64,000 nucleotides of DNA. It comes from Flavobacteriales bacterium (GTDB lineage Bacteria; Bacteroidota; Bacteroidia; Flavobacteriales_F; PHOS-HE28). Of this stretch, positions 7,981 to 16,132 are shown one piece after another. Position numbers and translations under genes: made by a program. Position 1 is the stretch's first letter. Every line of letters begins with the position of its first letter. Below the pieces are notes generated by a model. It was not told where the DNA came from. It did no database searches and saw only the letters and a list, made by a program, of their open reading frames with translations. The stretch covers positions 372,001 through 436,000 of the forward strand of contig JADJLR010000003.1 in the NCBI GenBank assembly GCA_016710015.1. Reading direction: 5' to 3'.

Positions 7981-9308
7981 GAATGCTTCTTCACGATGTG
8001 ACCGAATCGTTTCGTGATCTCCACCCCTGCCTTCTGCAGGAAGCCCGTTGGTAGTTCGCCTCCCGCGAAAATGTAGACCAGGTCGTTCTTTATCTGCTGC
8101 GTTTCTTCCCCGACCTTGAGCAACACGGAATCCTCCGAAATGGAAACAAGGTCCGAGTTGAAGATCACCTTGAGCGCGCCGCTTGCAACGGAGACATCAA
8201 CCGCTTCCTTGTTCTTGGGCTTGATACGGGCGAATTGTTCTTTGCGGTACGAAAGGATCACTTCATTCTCCTCGGTCAATAGCATCGCCGATTCCACTGC
8301 GGAATCACCACCTCCGACCACGATCACCTTCTTTCCCGAAATGTTCTCCGGCTCCAACAAGCGGTAGGCCACGTTCGGCAACTCTTCACCGGGAATGCCC
8401 AGTTTCCGTGGACTACCCCGTCTTCCGATGGCTAGCAAAACGTTGTTGCTGATATACTCCTCGCCTGTATTCGTCGCCACTTTGAAGGTGCCGTCCTTTT
8501 GTGGCAGGATGCTTTCGACCTTGATGTTCTCATTGATTGTGATGCCCTGTTCCGTGATCACTTTCTTCCAGAGATCGAGCAGTTCACCTTTTGACGTGTC
8601 GAACAACTTCGCCTTTCCATACAGCGGAAGGTCCATCGGGGAGGTCATCACGATCTTCGCACGTGGGAACGTGAAGACCGTTCCGCCCAATGAATCCTGC
8701 TCCAAGGTCACGCTCGTCAACCCACGTTTCTTGGCTTCCAATGTGGCGGAGATCCCAGCAGGTCCGGCACCGATGATGACCACATCGATCACCCCCTCCT
8801 TCTTCGGCTTCTTGGAACTGGCGATGCTGTCCATCGCTTGTTGGCCTTGCTCCACACTGTTCTTGATCAAACCCATCCCTCCGAGTTCACCGGCGATGTA
8901 GATGCCCTTAATGTTCGTTTCAAAATATTCATCGACATGCGGTAGGTCCACGCCGCGCTTTTCGGTTCCAATGCGAAGCGAGATAGCTTCCACCGGACAG
9001 GCATGGAAGCAGGCACCGTGACCCACGCAGTTGGACGCGTTGATCACGGTGGCCTTACCATGCACGATGCCGAGGATGTCCTTCTCCGGACAATCGGCAA
9101 CACAGGCGGCGCTTCCAATGCACGTGTTCAGGTCGATATACGGGTGCAGTGAAACCGGTTCGAAGAGCCCTTCGATCTTCGCCACTTCAACCTTCTTCTC
9201 CACGATCGCCGACTTCTTGTTGAGGCTGCGCATGTAGAAGAAGATCACCAACCCGCATAACAGGATCACTGAACCATAGATCGCTATCTGTTCAATGAGC
9301 ACTTCCAT
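7977..9308 (-). CDS. Membrane-anchored ferredoxin / NAD(P)H-FAD oxidoreductase (thioredoxin-reductase-like, permuted)
   Basis: 443 aa from the ATG at 9308, which overlaps the upstream stop as TGATG; the frame is open further upstream but that DNA codes for the cytochrome b. A transmembrane helix spans about residues 8-26 and is followed by basic residues, so the body should face the cytoplasm. Two ferredoxin-like motifs follow: C63-x2-S66-x2-C69-x3-C73 and C94-x2-H97-x2-C100-x3-C104, each with its second cysteine replaced. Residues 131-160 (GIYIAGELGG and following) look like the usual C-terminal FAD motif of thioredoxin reductases, here placed before the FAD domain (GAGPAG, 180-185). The NAD(P) motif GGGDSA is at 332-337. 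No CxxC dithiol is present. Likely role: feeding electrons from NAD(P)H into the cytochrome chain. Confidence 0.85.
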   Translation of the reverse strand: MEVLIEQIAIYGSVILLCGLVIFFYMRSLNKKSAIVEKKVEVAKIEGLFEPVSLHPYIDLNTCIGSAACVADCPEKDILGIVHGKATVINASNCVGHGACFHACPVEAISLRIGTEKRGVDLPHVDEYFETNIKGIYIAGELGGMGLIKNSVEQGQQAMDSIASSKKPKKEGVIDVVIIGAGPAGISATLEAKKRGLTSVTLEQDSLGGTVFTFPRAKIVMTSPMDLPLYGKAKLFDTSKGELLDLWKKVITEQGITINENIKVESILPQKDGTFKVATNTGEEYISNNVLLAIGRRGSPRKLGIPGEELPNVAYRLLEPENISGKKVIVVGGGDSAVESAMLLTEENEVILSYRKEQFARIKPKNKEAVDVSVASGALKVIFNSDLVSISEDSVLLKVGEETQQIKNDLVYIFAGGELPTGFLQKAGVEITKRFGHIVKKHS

Positions 9309-10165
9309 CAGAAGATCCATCTGTATCCGAATGCCAAGGTCACGGCCACGTGGATGATGAGCACGATGAGCATGATAAGTGCGAATGGTAGGTGCGCCAC
9401 ATGCCAATACTTGAACAGTTGCTGCATGGTCTGTAGCCGACCGATCCTATGCGAAAGCGCGAACTCGTCCTTGACCATGCGGATGATGTCCTTTCGCTCG
9501 CTCGCGGCCACGTTCCTCGATCGGAGCGAGGTTTTGATCGCTGCGACGGCCTTCCGTTCCTGGGCATAGCGAGCAATGAAGTTGGCCTTGTTCGCAGCAC
9601 CATCCTCCGCATCGGTGCGCATCACCAATGGGATCGACCCCTCATCGAGCCCGGCATTGCTCTTCAACTTGTCGAGCAGTTCGGAACGCATGCCCTTCAC
9701 CTCGTTCAAACTGAGTTCACGCCCCTCGATCGTGCGTGGGATCTGGATGTAGATAAACCGGCCAATCACACCGCTCGCCACCACCGCCACCATGCTCCAA
9801 AAGGCCACTGAGACGAGTCCCCCGAACTTGAAAGCAGTGTGGAACAGGATCAGGATGGGACCCAGCGTACACAAGAAAATATGGAATTCCAGCAGATACT
9901 TCAATCGCAACTGCTTGGCCATGAAGTTGTAACGCTTCCTAGCGATATAGATCGCGACCCCGAAAAGAACCATAAAGGTCCCCAAGATCCCTAAGCCATG
10001 TCCGTAAGGACCACTGGGTTTGAACCACGTGTGCTGCGGGTGGTAGAAGCGCTCCTCCAGAGGGAGTTCGTAGTAGGAATATCCAGAAAAGGCGAGGTAG
10101 GCGGTCACTACAATAGTCGTTGCCACCATGCTTCCGATGAAGATGGCGTGCGTGGTGCGTGTCAT
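9308..10165 (-). CDS. Integral membrane cytochrome b-like protein
   Basis: 285 aa with about five predicted transmembrane helices (roughly 8-28, 55-75, 91-112, 117-140 and 257-280) and a charged soluble stretch at about 145-250. Histidines at helix positions that could bind haem b are H56, H95, H109, H255, H258 and H272. It is the first gene of the cytochrome operon and is followed directly (TGATG) by the flavoprotein. The natural reading is a haem b protein carrying electrons across the inner membrane from the flavoprotein to the periplasmic cytochromes. Haem binding is inferred from histidine placement and context; I do not recognise a specific family name. Confidence 0.72.
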   Translation of the reverse strand: MTRTTHAIFIGSMVATTIVVTAYLAFSGYSYYELPLEERFYHPQHTWFKPSGPYGHGLGILGTFMVLFGVAIYIARKRYNFMAKQLRLKYLLEFHIFLCTLGPILILFHTAFKFGGLVSVAFWSMVAVVASGVIGRFIYIQIPRTIEGRELSLNEVKGMRSELLDKLKSNAGLDEGSIPLVMRTDAEDGAANKANFIARYAQERKAVAAIKTSLRSRNVAASERKDIIRMVKDEFALSHRIGRLQTMQQLFKYWHVAHLPFALIMLIVLIIHVAVTLAFGYRWIF

Positions 10166-10199
10166 GGCTTCTAGTGTCCTACAGCTAACTCCGTTTGAA

Positions 10200-10230
10200 C
10201 GGTCTTGTACAAGACCGATTGGTATATACC
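10200..10230. promoter_or_regulatory. Two adjacent perfect palindromes upstream of the cytochrome operon
   Basis: Positions 10200-10217 read cggtcttgtacaagaccg, a perfect 18-bp palindrome. Three bases later, 10221-10230 read ggtatatacc, a perfect 10-bp palindrome. They lie 35-65 bases upstream of the first gene of the operon (start 10165). Dyads in this position are typical of binding sites for dimeric regulators; the first could also fold as a hairpin in the leader. The regulator is unknown. Confidence 0.5.
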
Positions 10231-10500
10231 AGCTAATATCGAGCGCGTGGATCCCATGGAGCAGCCCCTAAGTTCGAACGATCCGCATGACAATACCATG
10301 ACATTTAGCCCAATGCCGGGTTCCATTCGTTGAACCCCAGCCGTTAACGGCCAAACTCAGGATGTCGACCAATTGGGAATGGTCGTCCATTCTGGCCTTC
10401 CGGCGGCTTAGGATCATTGATTGGAACGATCCTGAATAGATCACGTGCCCTAGGTCGATCGAACAATGAATGTCCCACAGCTGGGTCGCCAGTTGGACCC
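10231..10500. other. Intergenic region between sucB and the cytochrome operon
   Basis: No gene is visible here. A 12-bp palindrome (gccgttaacggc) lies at 10340-10351. An imperfect hairpin lies at 10410-10433 (aggatcatt ... aacgatcct, one mismatch); it is downstream of sucB and could help end its transcript, but no T-run follows on the minus strand, so I do not call it a terminator. Confidence 0.4.
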
Positions 10501-11727
10501 CTACAACCCCAACAACACCTCCCCCGGCTCCTTATTCCCGAACACCATCTTACTCGGGTCCTCGATCATCTGTTTCACGGCCATCAGGAAGCTCACGCTC
10601 TCCTTACCGTCGATGATGCGGTGGTCATAACTCAAGGCGAGGTACATCACCGGTCGGATGACCACTTGACCGTTCACGGCCATAGGACGGTCGACGATGT
10701 TGTGCATACCGAGGATGGCGCTCTGTGGCGGGTTCAGGATGGGCGTGCTGAGCATGCTGCCGAACACTCCGCCGTTCGTGATGGTGAATGTTCCGCCCGT
10801 CATCTCGTCGATGCTGAGCTTGCCATCGCGTGCCTTGATGGCCAATGTCTTGATCGCGCTTTCGATCTCGGCCAAGCTCATACGCTCGGCGTTGCGGATA
10901 ACGGGCACCATCAAGCCCTTGGGGCTGCTTACCGCGATGCCGATGTCCGCGTAATCGTGCATGACCATCTCCTCTCCATCGAGCTGCGCGTTGACGCTAG
11001 GGAATAAGCGTAGCGCCTCGGTCACGGCCTTCGTGAAGAAGCTCATGAAGCCAAGGTTCACGCCTTTCTCCTCCTTGAATTTGTCCTTGTACTTGTTGCG
11101 CAGTTCCATCACGGCGCTCATGTCCACCTCATTGAAGGTAGTGAGCATGGCAGTCTGATTCTTCACGGTCACCAAGCGCTCGGCGATCTTCTTGCGCAGG
11201 GTGCTCATCTTCTGGCGCGACTGATCGCGCTTGCCGCCCCAGCCGTTCAACGCAATTGCACCCGCATCCACACCACCGGCAACGTACGCCGCTACATCGC
11301 TCTTCGTGATGCGCCCATTGGGGCCGCTGCCTTTCACCTTGTCCGCGCTGAGGCCCTTCTCCTCCATCATCTTCACCGCAACAGGCGTAGCGTGTGCTAC
11401 GGAAACGGCCACAGGTGCAGCGGCTTTGGAAGCCTTTTCTGCAGGCACCTCCTTGGCTTTCGGTGCATCCTTTTTCGGGACCGGAGCAAATGAGGTATCC
11501 AACTTCGCGACGACATCACCGACGTTCACGGTGGCATCGGCCTCGGCGAGCAAGGTGATCTTCCCGCTTTCCTCGGCACTCAATTCCAAGGTGGCCTTGT
11601 CGCTGTCGATCTCAGCGATCACCTGATCCTTCTCCACCACATCCCCATCCGCTACGAGCCATTGTGCGATGCGCACTTCGCTGATGCTTTCCCCAGGGCT
11701 GGGCACTTTGATGTCCACGTTGGCCAT
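10501..11727 (-). CDS. sucB: Dihydrolipoyllysine-residue succinyltransferase, E2 of 2-oxoglutarate dehydrogenase
   Basis: 408 aa, normal for SucB/OdhB. A single N-terminal lipoyl domain carries the lipoylated lysine in DSDKAT (K44). An alanine-rich linker leads to the E3/E1-binding domain (about 125-160, GSGPNGRITKSDV), and the C-terminal catalytic domain has the HxxxDG motif at H369-G374. The enzyme transfers the succinyl group from E1 to CoA in the TCA cycle. It lies 63 bases downstream of sucA and is probably co-transcribed. The E3 gene is not in the window. Confidence 0.96.
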   Translation of the reverse strand: MANVDIKVPSPGESISEVRIAQWLVADGDVVEKDQVIAEIDSDKATLELSAEESGKITLLAEADATVNVGDVVAKLDTSFAPVPKKDAPKAKEVPAEKASKAAAPVAVSVAHATPVAVKMMEEKGLSADKVKGSGPNGRITKSDVAAYVAGGVDAGAIALNGWGGKRDQSRQKMSTLRKKIAERLVTVKNQTAMLTTFNEVDMSAVMELRNKYKDKFKEEKGVNLGFMSFFTKAVTEALRLFPSVNAQLDGEEMVMHDYADIGIAVSSPKGLMVPVIRNAERMSLAEIESAIKTLAIKARDGKLSIDEMTGGTFTITNGGVFGSMLSTPILNPPQSAILGMHNIVDRPMAVNGQVVIRPVMYLALSYDHRIIDGKESVSFLMAVKQMIEDPSKMVFGNKEPGEVLLGL

Positions 11728-11790
11728 GACTTCTGATGAGGGTTGACCGCGGCTATGGCGGAATGAATGTTTATAGCTTGTTCCAGGTCG

Positions 11791-14568
11791 TTACGCACTT
11801 GCTTTCACCGTGCTCTTGGACTTCGCGAATGCCCGTTCGATGATCGTTGCTTGTTGTTTCGCGCTACGCTTGCTGCTTCCCGTGGCGGGTGCTCCGCTCG
11901 CCGGGCGACTGATGCACTCGAGCTTGACCGCGTCGAAATTCATCAACATATGTGGCCATGCGCCCATGTTCTTCGGCTCTTCTTGCACCCAGATGTGATT
12001 CTCGGCCTTGTCGTATTTCTTGAGCACCGCCTTCATCCGATCGATCGGCAAGGGGTGCAATTGTTCGATACGTACGAGTGCAGTATCCATGATGCCGTTC
12101 TTCTCCCGGTGCTCCAGCAGGTCGTAGTGGACCTTGCCTTGGGTGAAGATCACGGTGCGCACATCCTTCGCGAGTACCGCGTCATCATCGATCAGCTCTT
12201 GGAAACTGCCACTGGCCAGATCATCCAGCTTGCTCACGCAGTGCGGATGACGCAGTAGGCTCTTCGGGGTGAAGACGATCAAGGGCTTGCGGAATTCCCA
12301 TGCCAACTGGCGGCGCAGTGCATGGAAGAAGTTGGCGGGTGTCGTGCAATTCACCAACACCATATTCGCATCGGCACAGCTACTTAGAAAGCGTTCCATG
12401 CGCGCGCTGCTGTGTTCCCCGCCTTGTCCTTCGTAGCCGTGTGGGAGCAACAACACGATCCCGTTCTGTGTGTTCCACTTCTCCTCCGCACAGCAGAGGT
12501 ACTGATCCAGGATGATCTGTGCGCCATTAACGAAATCACCGAACTGTGCTTCCCAAATGGTGAGCACTTCCGGAGCGGTAAGCGCGTAGCCGTATTCGAA
12601 CCCGAGCACGGCGTATTCGCTGAGCAGGGAATTGTAGATCTGCAAGAGCGCCTGCCCTTCTTGGATATGCTTCAGATGGATGAACTCCTCCTCGCTGTCC
12701 TCCACCTTCACCACGGCGTGGCGGTGAGAGAAGGTCCCACGTTCCACATCTTGGCCAGTGAAGCGGACCGGATGTCCATCCAGCAGCAGTGAACCATAAG
12801 CGAGCAATTCGGCCATGCCCCAATCCAAGGTCTCGTTGGCCATCATCTGCTTCCGATCGTTCAGGATCTTCTCCAGCTTGCTGAAGAACTTCTTCCCGTC
12901 CGGGTGAAGCACGGTGAGCTTTTCCCCGATCAGTTGCAAGGTCTCCTTCTTCACGCCGGTCTCTGGTGAGGTGAGCAGGTCCTGGACAGTCGCCCGCCGG
13001 AAACCCTGCCAACGATCGGCCATCAGGTTGGTGATCTTGCCTACGCGGATCTGCTTCGCCTCGCTCAAGCGCGCGTCCAACATTTCGCTGAAGGAGCGTT
13101 CCATGGCCTTGGCCATCTCACGTGCACCTTCCACTCCACTGTCGATCAGCTTCTGGGTGTAGATCTCGCGCGGGTTCTTGTGCGCGGCGATGGCTTTGTA
13201 CAAAATGGGTTGGGTGAACTTCGGTTCATCGCCTTCATTGTGTCCGTGCTTGCGGTAGCACAGGATGTCCACCCAAACATCCTGCTTGTATTTCTGACGA
13301 TAATCCATCGCCAGCTTTACCGTGTAGGCCACGGCATCGGCATCATCTCCGTTCACGTGGAACACAGGACAAAGTGTGGTCTTCGCAACGTCTGTGCAGT
13401 AAGTGCTCGTGCGTGCGTCGATATAGTTGGTCGTGAAACCGACCTGGTTGTTCACCACGATGTGGATCGTGCCACCGACCTCATAGGCCTTCAACCCTGC
13501 CATCTGCACGACTTCGTACACCACACCTTGGCCTGCCACGGCCGCATCACCGTGGATGATGATCGGTGCGGTGATGCCCTGTGCGAATCCATCGTCGTGC
13601 TCGATGATCGCACGGGACATGCCTTGCATCACAGGACCCACGCTTTCCAGGTGACTGGGATTGGGTGCCAATGTGAGGCGAACCTCCTTTCCGGTATTGG
13701 TGGTGATCATGCTGCTGTATCCCATGTGGTACTTCACATCACCTTCCACCAGCGCATCCTCGTAGTCCTTCCCTTCGAACTCGCTGAAGATGGCATCGTA
13801 GCTCTTGCGCATGGTATTGGCCAGCACGTTGAGCCGTCCACGATGCGCCATGCCGATCACGTATTCCGTGATGCCGAGCTCGGCACCATGCTCGATCACG
13901 GTATCCAAGGCCGGTATCAATGCCTCCGCACCTTCGATGCTAAAGCGCTTCGCACCGATGAACTTCTTCCCTAGGAATTTCTCGAACACAACGGCCTCGT
14001 TCAGTTTCTCTAGGATATCCTTCTGTTGATCCAGCGTAAAACTTGGGGTGTTGCGCACGGATTCCATGCGCTCCGTAAGCCATTTCAGTTTCTCTGGATT
14101 CCGGATGTAGCGGTATTCCACACCAACGCTGGCGCAGTACGTCTGCTCCAGCAACTCGATGATCTCGCTCAACTTCGCTGGGCCCATCCCCACCTCATTC
14201 CCCGCACTGAACACCGTGTTCAGGTCGCCCTCATCCAATCCGAAATTTTCCAAGGCCAAGGTGGGCTCATACTTGCGCCGATCACGGACGGGGTTGGTAT
14301 CGGTGAAGAGGTGCCCTCGGTTCCTGTAGCCACTGATCAGGCCCAGCACCTTGAACTCCTTCTGGAAGCGCTCATTGCCCTCACCGGCCTTCGAAGCATC
14401 GGCACCTGTGAAGGTGCCGTTGTCCCCTTGTAGGTCCTTGGCGAATTCGAAGCCTTCGAAGAAGCGCGCCCAACCGGTCTCAACACTGGCGGGGTCCTTC
14501 TGGTATTGTTGGTACAGGTCGTCCAGCCATACGCTGTCGACATTGCTGAGGTAGGAATACTTGTCCAT
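11791..14568 (-). CDS. sucA: 2-oxoglutarate dehydrogenase E1 component
   Basis: 925 aa, typical of thiamine-diphosphate-dependent SucA/OdhA. The N-terminus (YLSNVDSVWLDDLYQQYQKDP) is the usual peripheral motif, and the central domain has characteristic segments such as GMAHRGRLNVLAN and IIIHGDAAVAGQGVVYE. It decarboxylates 2-oxoglutarate and passes the succinyl unit to the E2 encoded just downstream. A TACCTTTGC box on the minus strand (14590-14598), about 21 bases before the ATG, is a good candidate -7 promoter element. Confidence 0.97.
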   Translation of the reverse strand: MDKYSYLSNVDSVWLDDLYQQYQKDPASVETGWARFFEGFEFAKDLQGDNGTFTGADASKAGEGNERFQKEFKVLGLISGYRNRGHLFTDTNPVRDRRKYEPTLALENFGLDEGDLNTVFSAGNEVGMGPAKLSEIIELLEQTYCASVGVEYRYIRNPEKLKWLTERMESVRNTPSFTLDQQKDILEKLNEAVVFEKFLGKKFIGAKRFSIEGAEALIPALDTVIEHGAELGITEYVIGMAHRGRLNVLANTMRKSYDAIFSEFEGKDYEDALVEGDVKYHMGYSSMITTNTGKEVRLTLAPNPSHLESVGPVMQGMSRAIIEHDDGFAQGITAPIIIHGDAAVAGQGVVYEVVQMAGLKAYEVGGTIHIVVNNQVGFTTNYIDARTSTYCTDVAKTTLCPVFHVNGDDADAVAYTVKLAMDYRQKYKQDVWVDILCYRKHGHNEGDEPKFTQPILYKAIAAHKNPREIYTQKLIDSGVEGAREMAKAMERSFSEMLDARLSEAKQIRVGKITNLMADRWQGFRRATVQDLLTSPETGVKKETLQLIGEKLTVLHPDGKKFFSKLEKILNDRKQMMANETLDWGMAELLAYGSLLLDGHPVRFTGQDVERGTFSHRHAVVKVEDSEEEFIHLKHIQEGQALLQIYNSLLSEYAVLGFEYGYALTAPEVLTIWEAQFGDFVNGAQIILDQYLCCAEEKWNTQNGIVLLLPHGYEGQGGEHSSARMERFLSSCADANMVLVNCTTPANFFHALRRQLAWEFRKPLIVFTPKSLLRHPHCVSKLDDLASGSFQELIDDDAVLAKDVRTVIFTQGKVHYDLLEHREKNGIMDTALVRIEQLHPLPIDRMKAVLKKYDKAENHIWVQEEPKNMGAWPHMLMNFDAVKLECISRPASGAPATGSSKRSAKQQATIIERAFAKSKSTVKASA

Positions 14569-14589
14569 GTATGCGTTCCGAGCGGAAGG

Positions 14590-14598
14590 GCAAAGGTA
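14590..14598 (-). promoter_or_regulatory. Candidate -7 box (TACCTTTGC) for sucA
   Basis: Matches the Bacteroidota -7 consensus TAnnTTTG. It lies 21 bases upstream of the sucA ATG in otherwise unassigned sequence (14569-14667). Confidence 0.5.
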
Positions 14599-14667
14599 GT
14601 TCTTGGTACAAGCAGAGGGTGTTCTACGGGTGTTGGATCTCCACAGTTCGAGTCTGAATGCCAGCGA

Positions 14668-15033
14668 TCAGAACCTGCCCGCGTACCGCAGCCGCGTAAG
14701 AACCTTCTGTAGTGCGCGAAGGACGACTTCATCGGCTAGTCCGCTGAGGCCCCCATGACCCATGGTCCGACGTAGATGTGCCTCTGGGATATCAACGCGA
14801 TACATGGCCACTTGCAAGGCGTGTCCATCGGCGACTTGGAGGTCCTGAAGCACGGGAAGGACCGTGGCACTCAGGAGGTCGAAGGTCTTTTCGCTCAGCT
14901 TCGGCAGGGGAAGTTCTTCCTCCGAAACGGAAAGGTCCTTCCGCAATTGATCGACCACGGCTTGAAGCACCTCAGCCCGGTCCAAGTAACGATGTAGGCC
15001 ATCGGCACCGGATGCTGACAAGGAGTTGTCCAT
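14668..15033 (-). CDS. Small protein of unknown function
   Basis: 121 aa with no signal peptide or membrane segment. It is leucine-rich and predicted mainly helical, with runs such as LDRAEVLQAVVDQLRKDL and LADEVVLRALQKVLTRLR. I do not recognise a family. The ATG at 15033 faces the divergent secreted-protein gene at 15135 across about 100 bases, and its 3' end lies about 100 bases before the sucA start. Amino-acid composition and codon use look like a real gene. Confidence 0.6.
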   Translation of the reverse strand: MDNSLSASGADGLHRYLDRAEVLQAVVDQLRKDLSVSEEELPLPKLSEKTFDLLSATVLPVLQDLQVADGHALQVAMYRVDIPEAHLRRTMGHGGLSGLADEVVLRALQKVLTRLRYAGRF

Positions 15034-15073
15034 GCTGTGGAGAAGTTGTACAAATGTGCGAACGCTGTGGCAC

Positions 15074-15082
15074 TATTTTCGC
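15074..15082 (+). promoter_or_regulatory. Candidate -7 box (TATTTTCGC)
   Basis: Matches TAnnTTYG and lies 52 bases upstream of the ATG at 15135, in the divergent intergenic region. Confidence 0.4.
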
Positions 15083-15134
15083 CAACGCTGCACAACATCA
15101 GGCACGGCAGTCATCCAAAACCCAGTCCAAACTC

Positions 15135-16013
15135 ATGCGTTCGATCCTCCTAGCCAGCTTCGCCACCGTTCTATCCGTCTCCGTTGTTGGCCAATACGGC
15201 AGCTTCAGTGCAGCAGCCATGAAAGCCGCCAAAGGCACCAAGACCATTGTTGTGCTGGATGCCGGTGATTCTCCCTACAACCGGAGTTTGACCGATGCGG
15301 TGAAGAACCATTGGACCTGGACCGGAGGCGTGGAATTCATGACCGTGGCCGAGTTGGCAGCGCAGCCGATGGCACCGGAGAACACGTACTTGTTGAAGAC
15401 CCGCAAAACCGATCCGGTGAAATTCCAGGGCACCTTCCTCACCTTGGTGCAGGGTTGGAAACCGAAGAAGGGCGAGGTGTTGGAGCAGACGGACAATGCG
15501 TTCACGTCCATCCCGGTGGAGCGGGAATTGGCCTTCATCCAGATCGATCCGAGCAACATCAACGAGAAGGGACAAGCGGGGCTTCTGACCGTGTATGTGA
15601 AGCACCTACAGAATTACCTGGACCTGGTAGAAGGTGGCAAGATCACGGACAAAGCAACGGCGGACCGCACTTATGCAAACCGCACCCGCACGATCCGGGA
15701 TACGGAGTTGTGGATGGCCCAGGAACACTTGGACCGAAGCATCCCGGATGCTACCAAGTTGAAGGAGTTCTATACCGCGCCTTGCCAAGTGATGGCACTG
15801 AGCCAACTTCCGAGCACAGTGGAGAAGCAGGACAGTGGCATCACGGTAAGCGACGTGATCATAACCGGAGAGAACAAGAACAAGCATTGTTTCAAGCGGA
15901 TCTTCAACGCGGGATCCGGCGAACTGATGTACCTGCGGGACGATGCTGCCATCTTCGGAAAGAAGGAAGGCTTCATCGACGAGGACCTGAAGTCCGTAGA
16001 GCGCGCACGTTAA
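15135..16013 (+). CDS. Secreted protein of unknown function
   Basis: 292 aa from the ATG at 15135, chosen because it begins a clear signal peptide (MRSILLASFATVLSVSVVGQ); the frame is open upstream but those codons do not look like a protein. The mature part is soluble, rich in Lys, Thr and Asp, and has no recognised motif; the only cysteines are near residues 216 and 255. No T9SS tail is seen. A periplasmic or surface protein is likely. Function unknown. Confidence 0.75.
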   Translation: MRSILLASFATVLSVSVVGQYGSFSAAAMKAAKGTKTIVVLDAGDSPYNRSLTDAVKNHWTWTGGVEFMTVAELAAQPMAPENTYLLKTRKTDPVKFQGTFLTLVQGWKPKKGEVLEQTDNAFTSIPVERELAFIQIDPSNINEKGQAGLLTVYVKHLQNYLDLVEGGKITDKATADRTYANRTRTIRDTELWMAQEHLDRSIPDATKLKEFYTAPCQVMALSQLPSTVEKQDSGITVSDVIITGENKNKHCFKRIFNAGSGELMYLRDDAAIFGKKEGFIDEDLKSVERAR

Positions 16014-16091
16014 GGATACATTCCGGACGTTGAGTGGTCGGCAAGTAGAGATGCCGAGCGGTCATTCTTTGCGATCCGTGCGGTGGGGAAT

Positions 16092-16115
16092 GGATCTTCG
16101 GATCCTTATATTCAC
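16092..16115 (+). promoter_or_regulatory. Short UUCG hairpin and adjacent -7-like box before the surface-protein gene
   Basis: Positions 16092-16105 (ggatcttcggatcc) can form a 5-bp stem with a TTCG tetraloop, directly followed by TATATTCAC (16107-16115), a match to TAnnTTYG about 17 bases before the ATG at 16133. The hairpin could mark the 3' end of the upstream transcript and the box the start of the next one. Confidence 0.35.
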
Positions 16116-16132
16116 GCCTCCATCGACCCAAC

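Noticed and set aside
10410..10433. Intrinsic terminator after sucB
   Set aside because: Stem is imperfect and no T-run follows on the minus strand.
13180..13974. 264-codon plus-strand open frame
   Set aside because: Antisense of sucA.
14640..14667. tRNA T-loop-like sequence (gttcgagtc)
   Set aside because: No acceptor, D or anticodon stems can be paired around it; likely chance.
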